From Bog-473 sp963840245 (lineage in GTDB: Bacteria > Actinomycetota > Acidimicrobiia > Acidimicrobiales > RAAP-2), in the NCBI GenBank assembly GCA_963840245.1, contig CAWIYI010000026.1, positions 1 through 64,000 of the forward strand: DNA of 64,000 nt. The letters are read 5' to 3'. Below are positions 26,236 to 34,108 of the stretch, in pieces (within the stretch, counting starts at the first letter, position 1; every line of letters begins with the position of its first letter). Under the pieces are notes generated by a model that saw nothing but the letters and a program-made list of their open reading frames with translations, ran no database searches and was not told the origin of the DNA. Position numbers and translations under genes: made by a program.

Positions 26236-27042
26236 GTGGTCACGCTTCCCTTCACCGCAAAGAGGAAGAACCGCCCGTCCCCGGACAACATGACGCTGGG
26301 GGAGCACCTCGGTGAGCTCCGGCGGCGCGTGATCATCTGCGTGGTCGCGTTCGTGGTCGCCGCCACCATTGCCGTCTTCGCGTACGAGCCGATACTGAAC
26401 TTCCTGCTGCACCCGCTCTGCAGCGTGGACGCATCGACCAAGCACCACACCAGCAGCGGGACCTCGTCACTCCTGATCGCGTCGAACGGTACCTGCAACC
26501 TGTTCGTCACCTCGCCGCTCGACGGCCTCTCGCTCCGGGTCAAGATCGCGCTCTTCGGTGGCCTGGTCCTCGCGTCCCCGATCATCCTCTTTCAGATCTG
26601 GCGCTTCGTCACACCCGGTCTCAAGGCAGCCGAGCGCCGTTACGCCGTTCCTTTCGTGACCAGCGCCTTCGTGCTCTTCCTTCTCGGGGCGGCCACGGCC
26701 TACATCACGCTCCCACATGCGCTGGGTTGGTTGAAGTCCGTGGGTGGCCCCAACCTGCAGGCGATCTACGACCCCATTCCGTACCTCGGCTTGATCCTCC
26801 TGATGATGACGATCTTCGGATTGACCTTCGAGTTCCCGGTCGTCCTCGTGTCCCTCGAGCTCGCGCGCGTCGTGACGCCCGGCCGTCTGCTCCATTCGTG
26901 GCGCTGGGCAGTCATCATCATCGTGGTGATCGCCGCCGTCTTCACCCCGAGCTCAGATCCGTTCTCCATGTTCGCCCTGGCCGTCCCGCTGATCACCTTC
27001 TACTTCCTCTCCATCGGTATCGGGAAGCTGCTCGGGCGTTGA
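26236..27042 (+). CDS. tatC: Sec-independent translocase TatC
   Basis: The twin-arginine signal receptor in the membrane. The 268-residue product has six predicted membrane helices. The N-terminal M-T-L-G-E-H-L-G-E-L-R-R-R motif contains the essential Glu-Leu-Arg, and P-L-x-G-L-S-L-R-V-K-I and F-T-P-S-S-D-P-F are typical. A longer first periplasmic loop contains two Cys (C-S-V-D and C-N-L-F). The start is GTG. The helicase TTG start overlaps the stop by two bases. Confidence 0.95.
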   Translation: MVTLPFTAKRKNRPSPDNMTLGEHLGELRRRVIICVVAFVVAATIAVFAYEPILNFLLHPLCSVDASTKHHTSSGTSSLLIASNGTCNLFVTSPLDGLSLRVKIALFGGLVLASPIILFQIWRFVTPGLKAAERRYAVPFVTSAFVLFLLGAATAYITLPHALGWLKSVGGPNLQAIYDPIPYLGLILLMMTIFGLTFEFPVVLVSLELARVVTPGRLLHSWRWAVIIIVVIAAVFTPSSDPFSMFALAVPLITFYFLSIGIGKLLGR

Positions 27043-29159
27043 CCGCGTCCCCGTGGCCGGTCCAGGCCACGGCCGGGGCGGCCGAGTTCGAGGCCGACCT
27101 GCCGTTCGCCCTGGACGACTTCCAGCACGAGGCCTTCCACGCCCTCGACTCTGGACACTCGGTCCTCGTCTCCGCGCCGACCGGGTCGGGCAAGACGCTG
27201 GTGGCTGCCTACGCCGTCCACCGGGCCCTGGCGGCGCAGGGCAAGGCCTTCTACACCACGCCGCTCAAGGCCCTGTCGAACCAGAAGTACGCGGAGCTCG
27301 TGGCGTCCTACGGGGAGGAGCACGTCGGGCTGCTGACCGGGGACACCACCCTCCGTCCCCGGGCGCCGGTCGTCGTGATGACCACCGAGGTGCTGCGCAA
27401 CATGTTGTTGGCCGGCTCCGATCTCCTCGAGGGCCTGCACACGGTCGTGCTCGACGAGGTCCACTTCATTCAGGACCCCTATCGCGGCGGGGTCTGGGAG
27501 GAGGTCCTCGTCCTCTGCCCGGCCGAAGTGCGGTTCGTGTGCCTCTCCGCCACCGTGAACAACGCCGACGAACTCGGCGGGTGGCTGCGGACTGTGCGTG
27601 GGCACACCGCGGTGATCGTCGAGCGGCAGCGCCCCATCGTCCTCCGCCACCACTTCGCCGTCCACCGTCGGGAGGATGACGAGACGATGCTGTGCCCCCT
27701 CCTGCACGACGACGGGAAGCCGGGCGGCGAGGGGCTCCGCATCGACCAGGCGGTACGGCGGGCGCTGCAGGGACGCGCGGCGCCGTGGCAGCGGGGGAGG
27801 GGTCCGCGCCTGCCGTACCGCGCCCCACGGCGCACCGAGATGATCGAGGAACTCGGCCAGCGCGAGATGCTGCCGGCCATCGTCTTCATCTTCAGCCGCG
27901 CCGCCTGCGACGACGCGGTGCACCAGGTCGTGCGCGACGGTGTCCGCCTGACCGACGCCGCCGAGCGCGCCGCCATTCGCCAGGTGGCCGAACGCCGCGT
28001 GGAACCCCTCGGTGACGACGATCTCAGCGTGCTCGGCTTCGACGAGTGGCTGGAGGGCCTCGAGCGGGGGGTGGCGGCGCACCACGCCGGGTTGGTCCCG
28101 CTCTTCCGCGAGACCGTCGAGGAGTGCTTTGCTGCCGGGTTGCTCAAGGTGGTCTTCGCCACCGAGACGCTCTCGCTCGGGATCAACATGCCGGCCCGCT
28201 CGGTGGTCATCGAGCGCTTCACCAAGTACGGCGGGGCCGGCCGGGCGACCCTGACGTCCGGGGAGTACCTCCAGCTCACGGGCCGGGCCGGACGACGGGG
28301 CCTGGACGAGGAGGGTCATGCCGTCGTCGCCTGGTCGAGCGAGATCACCTTCGCCGAGGCCGCACGGGTGGCCTCGGCCCCACCGCCGGACCTGCGCTCA
28401 GCCTTCCGTCCCACCTACAACCTGGCGGTCAACCTCGTGGCCCGCTTCGACCGCGAAACGGCCACGGCCGTGCTGCAACGCTCCTTCGCCCAGTGGCAGG
28501 CCCGCAGGCCGGATCTGCTGCTCGAGCAGTTGAGCCACCGCGTCGCCGTCCTGGAGGGGATGGGCTACCTCGACGGCTGGGCGCTGACGCCTGCGGGGCG
28601 CCGGCTGTCGCGGATCTACCACGAGGCCGATCTCCTGATCGCCGAGGCGCTCGGCGCCGACGTGCTCGCCGTGGCCGAGCCGGCCGTGTTGGCCGGTGTC
28701 CTCTCGGCCGTCGTCTTCGAGCCGCGGCGGGCCCGGCGCCTCCCGGGCCAACACGGGCCCCGGCGGGGCACGCAGCGCAGACCGCTGCAGGACCGGCTCG
28801 GCGACAAGCGCCGCTCCGAGCTCGCCGCGCGCTGCGACACCCTCAGCATCCTGGCGGAGCGCATCCGCGGCATCGAGGAGGACCATCGGGTCCCGCGCAC
28901 TCGCCAGCCGGCTCCCGGACTGGCCACCGCGGTGGCGTCCTGGGCGCGGGGAGCCTCCTTCTCGACCGCTCTGGGCGTGGCCGCCCGCGACGTCGGCGAG
29001 CTGGCGCCCGGCGACTTCGTCCGCACCATGAAGTCTGTCGCCGATCTGGCCCAGCAGGTCTCGCACACGGCTGTGGATACCGACGTTGCTTCGGCCGCCC
29101 GCGAGGCCGTCAACCTCGTGCTCAGGGGCGTCGTCGCCGGAGGCTTGCCGGGCATCTGA
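27039..29159 (+). CDS. helY: DEAD/DEAH-box RNA helicase, HelY (Ski2/Mtr4-like)
   Basis: A 706-residue superfamily-2 helicase. Motif I is A-P-T-G-S-G-K-T near residue 48, motif II is D-E-V-H, motif III is S-A-T-V-N-N, and motif VI is Q-L-T-G-R-A-G-R-R-G. A C-terminal winged-helix/ratchet part follows. It lies after tatC as in Mycobacterium (Rv2092c HelY), but is about 200 residues shorter than that protein. The TTG at 27039 overlaps the tatC stop; no better start is visible in frame. The role is probably RNA turnover or structure remodelling. Confidence 0.9.
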   Translation: MTASPWPVQATAGAAEFEADLPFALDDFQHEAFHALDSGHSVLVSAPTGSGKTLVAAYAVHRALAAQGKAFYTTPLKALSNQKYAELVASYGEEHVGLLTGDTTLRPRAPVVVMTTEVLRNMLLAGSDLLEGLHTVVLDEVHFIQDPYRGGVWEEVLVLCPAEVRFVCLSATVNNADELGGWLRTVRGHTAVIVERQRPIVLRHHFAVHRREDDETMLCPLLHDDGKPGGEGLRIDQAVRRALQGRAAPWQRGRGPRLPYRAPRRTEMIEELGQREMLPAIVFIFSRAACDDAVHQVVRDGVRLTDAAERAAIRQVAERRVEPLGDDDLSVLGFDEWLEGLERGVAAHHAGLVPLFRETVEECFAAGLLKVVFATETLSLGINMPARSVVIERFTKYGGAGRATLTSGEYLQLTGRAGRRGLDEEGHAVVAWSSEITFAEAARVASAPPPDLRSAFRPTYNLAVNLVARFDRETATAVLQRSFAQWQARRPDLLLEQLSHRVAVLEGMGYLDGWALTPAGRRLSRIYHEADLLIAEALGADVLAVAEPAVLAGVLSAVVFEPRRARRLPGQHGPRRGTQRRPLQDRLGDKRRSELAARCDTLSILAERIRGIEEDHRVPRTRQPAPGLATAVASWARGASFSTALGVAARDVGELAPGDFVRTMKSVADLAQQVSHTAVDTDVASAAREAVNLVLRGVVAGGLPGI

Positions 29160-29191
29160 ACCCATCCGCCACCGTCGCGTCACCCTCGTTC

Positions 29192-29197
29192 TATGGT
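29192..29197 (+). promoter_or_regulatory. -10-like hexamer TATGGT of the ThyX-like gene
   Basis: It lies 9 nt before ATG 29207. Confidence 0.4.
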
Positions 29198-29206
29198 TAC
29201 CCGGGC

Positions 29207-30844
29207 ATGATCCCGTACTCCGAAGAGCGGTTCACCAGGGACGAGGAAGCCGTGCTCCGGCGCTACGTCACGAACTTGGATCAGCCGGTATTTGCCCTGG
29301 TCAACCTGCCTGAAGTCGTCAAGGGAGCACTCTTCGCCCGCTACTCCCGCTCGCCCAAGAGCCTGCGGCGGCTCTTCCTCGACGAGTTCGTCGGGGACCT
29401 CGACATCTCGGGGGATGCGACCGTCGACGCGACCGTCGGACTGGCTCGTGCAGAGCAGCTCTACGAGAAGGTCTTCGTCGAGTACGGCGACGATTCGGTC
29501 GCACAGCTGGGCGGTGTCCACCTCGCCTGCGAGCAGGCCTCGAACGTGCTGTCGAAGGTGCTCGAGTGGGGACGTCTCATGGCGTACCTCGAGCAGTCGA
29601 CCCGCTACATCGCGTACAACCAGCGGCTCGAGAACGGGCAGTACCGCTACTTCCGACCGCCCGAGATACTCGACTCGGCCCACGGGGCCCGTTTCGTCGG
29701 AGAGATGGACCGGGTGTTCGACACCTATGGCGCACTCCTGCCCCGCCTGCAGGCCTGGGTGGCCGAGCGTTTTCCCCAGCAGGCCGGCGACAGTGACTTC
29801 GTGTACCGCCAGGCCACCCGCGCCAAGTCACTCGACGCGCTGCGCGGCCTTCTGCCGGCGGCGTCACTGTCGAACATCGGGATCTACGGCACCGGACAGT
29901 CCTACGAGCAGTTGCTCCTGCGGATGCGCGCGCACCCGCTCCCCGAGGCTCGCCACTACGCCGAGATGATGCTGTTCGAGTTGCGCAAAGTGATCCCGTC
30001 CTTCCTCCAACGCGTCGACATCCCCGAGCGAGGTGGCGAGTGGTCGGAGTACATGGCGTCGACACGGGATCGCACGTCTCGTCTGGTTTCCCGTCTGTGG
30101 CCGCAGCTGGGAGCGCTCGACGCCCCCTCGGGCGGCGGCAGCGAGCCGGAGGTCACCCTGCTCGACTTCGACCCCGACGGGGAAGAGAAGGTCCTGGTTG
30201 CAGCTTGTTTCTCTCACCTCGGCTGCAGCGAGCGCGAGGCCGCCCGCCGGGTGCGGCTCCTCGGTCACGAGGACCGCGTGGCCTTGCTCGAGGCGTACGT
30301 CGGCGATCGGCGCAATCGCCGTCATCGTCCCGGACGCGCCTTCGAGCGCACGGACTACCGGTTCGAACTCGTCACCGACTACGGCGCATTCCGCGACCTG
30401 CAACGCCATCGGATGCTCTCGATGGAGTGGCAACGTCTCGGCATCTCGCTCGGGTACGACATGCCGGAACTCGTCGCCGACGCCGGTCTGGCCGAACACT
30501 ATGACGAGGCGATCGACCGGGCCGAGGAGCTCTACCGCTCATTGGTTCCCGACTTCCCCGAGCAGGCTTCGTACGTGGTCGCGCTGGCCCACCGCATCCG
30601 CTACGTCATGCAGTTCAACGCGCGTGAGGCCATGCACCTCATCGAACTCCGCTCAGGGGCACAGGGCCATCCCTCGTACCGGAGGGTGGCCCAACAGATG
30701 CACCGCGCCGTGGCGGAGGTCGCGGGGCACCGGGCACTCGCCGAAGCGATGACGTTCGCCGACCACGGGGCGACCGACCTCGAGCGCCTCGAATCCGAGC
30801 GCCGGGCCGAACGCCGCCGGTCGGAAAAATCTGTAACGCATTGA
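29207..30844 (+). CDS. double-length ThyX-like FAD-dependent thymidylate synthase family protein
   Basis: A 545-residue protein, about twice the length of ordinary ThyX (220-270), with two ThyX-like halves. The N-terminal half (about 1-260) keeps E-Q-S-T-R-Y at the end of the ThyX motif but has W-G-R where the motif begins. The C-terminal half (about 300-520) keeps R-H-R but has R in place of the Ser seven residues later. The canonical R-H-R-x7-S is therefore split between halves. It may be a pseudo-dimer with composite FAD/dUMP sites or a divergent member with another function. It lies immediately after helY. Confidence 0.8.
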   Translation: MIPYSEERFTRDEEAVLRRYVTNLDQPVFALVNLPEVVKGALFARYSRSPKSLRRLFLDEFVGDLDISGDATVDATVGLARAEQLYEKVFVEYGDDSVAQLGGVHLACEQASNVLSKVLEWGRLMAYLEQSTRYIAYNQRLENGQYRYFRPPEILDSAHGARFVGEMDRVFDTYGALLPRLQAWVAERFPQQAGDSDFVYRQATRAKSLDALRGLLPAASLSNIGIYGTGQSYEQLLLRMRAHPLPEARHYAEMMLFELRKVIPSFLQRVDIPERGGEWSEYMASTRDRTSRLVSRLWPQLGALDAPSGGGSEPEVTLLDFDPDGEEKVLVAACFSHLGCSEREAARRVRLLGHEDRVALLEAYVGDRRNRRHRPGRAFERTDYRFELVTDYGAFRDLQRHRMLSMEWQRLGISLGYDMPELVADAGLAEHYDEAIDRAEELYRSLVPDFPEQASYVVALAHRIRYVMQFNAREAMHLIELRSGAQGHPSYRRVAQQMHRAVAEVAGHRALAEAMTFADHGATDLERLESERRAERRRSEKSVTH

Positions 30845-31190
30845 CCAGGAACAACCTTCGTTCTCCCTGGTGGGAGCACCCGAGAAGTCCTTGACGACCC
30901 CACCCCGGATTTGCCTAATGTACGCCCAGTCCCCGACGCTCCTAAGGACCTGCGGAAGAGCGATGCGCTGATGCGGCCAAGGGGGGGATGTGCTGTGAGA
31001 GGCGGTGGTTGGCCCTGCGGGTCGAGTAGAGAACGTGTTGCTTGCCTGGCCATCCAGGCGAGCAATATGGCGCCAAAGACCCCAGGGCCCTCCCGCCCCT
31101 TTCGAGCGATTCCTCGCCCTCCGAAACCGAGCGGGGATCTCGTTCACAGCGATTGAACGGTCTCTCGAAGCGTCTATGCTCCGCGCCACA
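30845..31190 (+). other. 346-bp gap: promoter-like site and structured leader
   Basis: A possible promoter has TTGACG (30891-30896) and TAATGT (30916-30921) with a long 19-nt spacer. About 120 nt downstream is a 12-bp near-perfect stem (31038-31049 with 31054-31065, CCAT loop, one G-U pair). A second -10-like hexamer (TATGCT, 31175-31180) lies 10 nt before the DUF4193 start. I see no T-run and none of the landmarks of tmRNA, RNase P or SRP RNA. It may be a long regulatory leader or a small RNA. Confidence 0.4.
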
Positions 31191-31706
31191 ATGGCGACGA
31201 AGAAGAAGGCCAAGGTCGAAGAAGTGGTGTCGGAGGCCCCCGAAGCAGACGACGCGGATGTCGCCGAGGACGATCTCGACGTCGACATCGACGACGCGGG
31301 GGAGATCGAAGACCTCGAACCCGTCGCGCTCGACGACGATGACGACGACATCGTCGTCATCGACGAGGAGGAGGAGGACGATGCAGAGGTCGACGAGATC
31401 CTGATCCTGACCCCGTCGCCGGCGGCGGTCGTCGAGAAGTCCGGCGAGGGCGACGAGGAGGAGGAAGAGGAGGAGCCTGACGACGAGGACGTCGAGGCCA
31501 GCCTCGATGTGATCCTCAAGGAGCGCCTGGTCGTCGAGGACGAGCCCGAGGACGAGGAGGCCACGGACCAGGAGGACAAGACCGAGGGCAACGAACGCGT
31601 GCTGCCGAAGCAGCCCGACGAGTTCGTGTGTCGTTCGTGCTTCCTGGTCAAGCACCCGAGCCAGCTCGCAGACAAGAAGAAGATGCTCTGCCGGGATTGT
31701 GTCTGA
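31191..31706 (+). CDS. DUF4193 family acidic protein with C-terminal zinc-ribbon-like motif
   Basis: 171 residues. A short basic start (A-T-K-K-K-A-K) is followed by about 110 residues of Asp/Glu-rich low-complexity sequence. The DUF4193 core follows: V-L-P-K-Q-P-D-E-F-V-C-R-S-C-F-L-V-K-H, then a final C-R-D-C. The paired C-x2-C motifs suggest a zinc ribbon. The family is actinobacterial and uncharacterised; the acidic insert is much longer than in typical 100-residue members. The ATG at 31191 is chosen by the basic N-terminus and the -10-like hexamer upstream. The next gene overlaps it by 8 nt. Confidence 0.85.
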   Translation: MATKKKAKVEEVVSEAPEADDADVAEDDLDVDIDDAGEIEDLEPVALDDDDDDIVVIDEEEEDDAEVDEILILTPSPAAVVEKSGEGDEEEEEEEPDDEDVEASLDVILKERLVVEDEPEDEEATDQEDKTEGNERVLPKQPDEFVCRSCFLVKHPSQLADKKKMLCRDCV

Positions 31707-32238
31707 GGAATCCGACCCCGATGAACGGGAGGCTGCCAAGAGCCAGCTCCGACGGACCATCGATCTGTGCGTGGCAGCTCCGGTCGGCGTCGCGGTGTCC
31801 GTAGTCGAGGAGCTCCCCGAGCTGATCGCCGAGGGTCGGCGCCGCGTCGAGCTCCAACTCGGCAATGCGCTCGTCGTGGGGCGCTTCGTCGTCAACAAGA
31901 AGCAGCGTGACCTGTCGCAGCGCCTGAGTGGCCTCATGGGCAGCGGATCGCCGCCGAAGGTGCCGGATGGAGGCGCCGGCCCGGTGCAAGCGCCTGCGCC
32001 GCCACCCGGCCCGGGACGTCCGGCTCCCGACCCGACGGCGGCCGCGATCGTCGGACGTGCGTTGGCGGACTACGACACGCTCAGTGCGTCACAGGTGGTC
32101 CGCCGACTCGAGAGCCTGGGCCCCGAGGAGCTGCAGGCCGTCCAGCGCTACGAGGCCTCCACGCGCAACCGGCGCACGATCCTGAACCGGGCCGGCCAGG
32201 TTCTCGACGAACAGCTGCACGGGCCGACCGACTCCTGA
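31699..32238 (+). CDS. hypothetical protein with conserved C-terminal helix pair
   Basis: 179 residues from a GTG overlapping the DUF4193 stop. An N-terminal helical part (T-I-D-L-C-V-A-A-P-V-G-V-A-V-S-V-V-E-E-L) precedes a Pro-rich linker. A compact C-terminal motif follows: Y-D-T-L-S-A-S-Q-V-V-R-R-L-E-S-L, then V-Q-R-Y-E-A. The C-terminal motif recurs in actinobacterial proteins annotated as lipid-droplet-associated or hypothetical. Function is unknown. No signal peptide is seen. Confidence 0.7.
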   Translation: MSEESDPDEREAAKSQLRRTIDLCVAAPVGVAVSVVEELPELIAEGRRRVELQLGNALVVGRFVVNKKQRDLSQRLSGLMGSGSPPKVPDGGAGPVQAPAPPPGPGRPAPDPTAAAIVGRALADYDTLSASQVVRRLESLGPEELQAVQRYEASTRNRRTILNRAGQVLDEQLHGPTDS

Positions 32239-32241
32239 GGC

Positions 32242-32700
32242 ATGGAGCTGGCCCGACCCGCCCGTGCCGAGGACCGGCAGGCCTGCACACGGCTCCTCTC
32301 CCAGGCCTTGGTGGCCGCCGAATCCATGCGGGGGGGCGCCGCCCTGGTCGGTGACGACACGACGGTGAGCCTCCTGGAGCGTTGGACCAGGTCCGACGAA
32401 GGGGCCCACCTGGTGGTGGGGGAGTACGAGGGCGCGGTCGTCGGCCTCCTCGCCGTGACGGCCGGCGATGGCCCCAGGGGGCTCACGAATGGCCTGATCG
32501 AGTGCTGCTACGTGGAGACAGGCGCCCGGGGCGTGGGCGTGGGCACGGCGCTCATGGATGCCGCGCTCGGCTGGTGCACCGAGAGGGGCTGCGCCGGGGT
32601 GGACGCGCCGGCGCTGCCGGGGGACCGTACGACCAAGCAACGACTGGAGGCCGCCGGATTCTCCGCCCGCCTGCTGACCCTCAACCGCCGGTTGGACTGA
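32242..32700 (+). CDS. GNAT family N-acetyltransferase
   Basis: A 152-residue single GNAT domain. It starts with a canonical first strand (M-E-L-A-R-P-A-R-A-E-D). The V-E-T-G-A-R-G-V-G-V-G-T-A-L-M motif binds acetyl-CoA. The late helix is L-E-A-A-G-F. The substrate is unknown. It begins 3 nt after the upstream stop, and its 3' end overlaps the convergent hypothetical gene by 20 nt. Confidence 0.85.
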   Translation: MELARPARAEDRQACTRLLSQALVAAESMRGGAALVGDDTTVSLLERWTRSDEGAHLVVGEYEGAVVGLLAVTAGDGPRGLTNGLIECCYVETGARGVGVGTALMDAALGWCTERGCAGVDAPALPGDRTTKQRLEAAGFSARLLTLNRRLD

Positions 32701-33616
32701 ACCGGCGCTCGGTGTTCACCCTGCGGGGCGGTGGCGGCGGGATGCGGAGCCCGAGCAGCTTGGCCAGCGCAGGAACCGCACCGGCCGCGTTGCGGGCCGC
32801 CTGCTTCGCCACTTCGTCGTCGGGAATGCCCACCGGCTTGACGGTCCGACGCACCGGGGATGCCACCACCGCGTCGAGGAGGCGCATCCAGTCCTCCGGT
32901 GCCAGGTCGGCCGTCATGGCTTCCCCGGCGGCGGCGGCCAGCCTGACCGCCAGCTCGGCCGGGCACCGGGTGCCGGGCTCGGGCGGGCGGATGGAGGCCT
33001 CGACGGCCTGTTGCACCCGCCCATCGTTGAGCGCGTTCGTGATGCGGGCCAGCCACTCCTCGCGCAGCGCCGTCGTCCGCTGGTCGAGTGACTCCTGGAG
33101 CGCCTTGGCCAGGGTGCGCCCCTCCTCGTCGAGGTTCACGGTGCGCGAGGCCGCGACGACGGCCCGGAGCTCCCGCAGCCGATAGTCCTTCCCCGTCGCC
33201 TGCGCCACCGAGGCGCGATCCTTCCAGTCCGCCAGGCGCACCACCGGCAGCAGCTCGTCGGCCATGGCGAGGAGCGCGTCTGCAGCGACCGGAGGCTTCC
33301 CGGCGGCCTTGTTCGAGCTGTTCTGCGTTTCTATGGCTTGCCGGACCGCCTGCAGCCCGCCGCGGAGCAGCTGCTCGGCCACGGGGATCTGTTCGGGCCG
33401 CAAGGCCGCGAGCATGGAGTTGCGGTGGACGGTGGACGTCGGCGCGACCGGCCGCTCCCCGCGAGCGGGACGACCGTCGCCCTCACCGGGTCGTCGACCA
33501 CCGGGTCGACGAGGCCCACTGCCTCCACGCGCCGGTCGCTCGTCGCCGCGCTCGTCGCGCCGTCCCTCGCCGTCGGTGCGGCGACCGCCCGGGCGCCGGT
33601 CAGCGTCGCTCACCAT
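32681..33616 (-). CDS. hypothetical protein, basic disordered N-terminus and helical core
   Basis: About 311 residues from ATG 33616 (GTG 33613 is equally possible). The first about 80 residues are Arg/Gly/Asp/Pro-rich and disordered, resembling RGG-type RNA-binding tails. The rest is helical, including L-R-P-E-Q-I-P-V-A-E-Q-L-L-R-G-G-L and W-K-D-R-A-S-V-A-Q-A-T-G-K-D. The start overlaps the stop of the upstream beta-rich gene, so they are coupled. No family is recognised. A nucleic-acid-related role is only a guess from the basic tail. Confidence 0.7.
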   Translation of the reverse strand: MVSDADRRPGGRRTDGEGRRDERGDERPARGGSGPRRPGGRRPGEGDGRPARGERPVAPTSTVHRNSMLAALRPEQIPVAEQLLRGGLQAVRQAIETQNSSNKAAGKPPVAADALLAMADELLPVVRLADWKDRASVAQATGKDYRLRELRAVVAASRTVNLDEEGRTLAKALQESLDQRTTALREEWLARITNALNDGRVQQAVEASIRPPEPGTRCPAELAVRLAAAAGEAMTADLAPEDWMRLLDAVVASPVRRTVKPVGIPDDEVAKQAARNAAGAVPALAKLLGLRIPPPPPRRVNTERRFSPTGG

Positions 33617-33941
33617 CGCCGTCGCGATCGCGCCGCCGCTTGTCCGAGCCCGGAGCCAGGATGACCGAGACATCGGGCGCCCGCCTCGGGGTGCCCTTGA
33701 CCTCGATCCGGCCCTCGGTCTTCTCCGGAGAGCGGACCGGCTTGGCCGCGGTCAGCGACAGGATCTCGATGCCCTCGAGCCCGATCTCGACCTCGGCCCG
33801 CAGCACGGCGCCGACGGTCTCACCGGGTGGCACGAGCGCGGCGCCGACCGTGCCCTTGGGCTGGCGCGCTCCGGCGGCGCGCCAGGTCCATGACCCGTCG
33901 CCCGTCTGGCTCGTCAATTCGATGTCGATCCGGCGTGACAT
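33600..33941 (-). CDS. small beta-rich hypothetical protein
   Basis: A 113-residue protein beginning M-S-R-R-I-D-I-E-L-T-S-Q-T, with W-T-W-R-A-A-G-A-R-Q-P-K-G. It is predicted mostly beta in the first 75 residues, with a very basic tail D-K-R-R-R-D-R-D-G-D-G-E-R-R. It is coupled to the downstream gene by a 17-nt overlap. The pair lies alone between the GNAT gene and htrA. Function is unknown. Confidence 0.65.
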   Translation of the reverse strand: MSRRIDIELTSQTGDGSWTWRAAGARQPKGTVGAALVPPGETVGAVLRAEVEIGLEGIEILSLTAAKPVRSPEKTEGRIEVKGTPRRAPDVSVILAPGSDKRRRDRDGDGERR

Positions 33942-34096
33942 GCGGCGGACACGCTACCTCGCCTGGCGCCCCAGCCCGATGCCGGGCCGCGATCGACAGC
34001 CCGTAACATGGGTCCGGACGTCCGCTGGACTGCGGGAGACGCCGGGACGGGCCATCTACCCACCGTGAAGCGGTGTGGACGAGCCATGTTCCCTTC

Positions 34097-34102
34097 AGGA
34101 GG
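34097..34102 (+). promoter_or_regulatory. consensus Shine-Dalgarno AGGAGG of the HtrA gene
   Basis: A perfect AGGAGG 6 nt before ATG 34109. It fixes the start and excludes the in-frame GTG at 34073. Confidence 0.8.
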
Positions 34103-34108
34103 ATCCAC

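Noticed and set aside
28046..29206. An open extension in frame upstream of the ThyX-like gene
   Set aside because: It overlaps helY in another frame and has no homology-like sequence; the -10-like hexamer and ATG at 29207 fit better.
30845..30870. CCAGGAAC...GTTCTCCCTGG as terminator of the ThyX-like gene
   Set aside because: The stem is bulged and short, and no T-run follows.
30891..31190. RNase P, tmRNA or SRP RNA in the gap before the DUF4193 gene
   Set aside because: None of the conserved cores of these RNAs is present.
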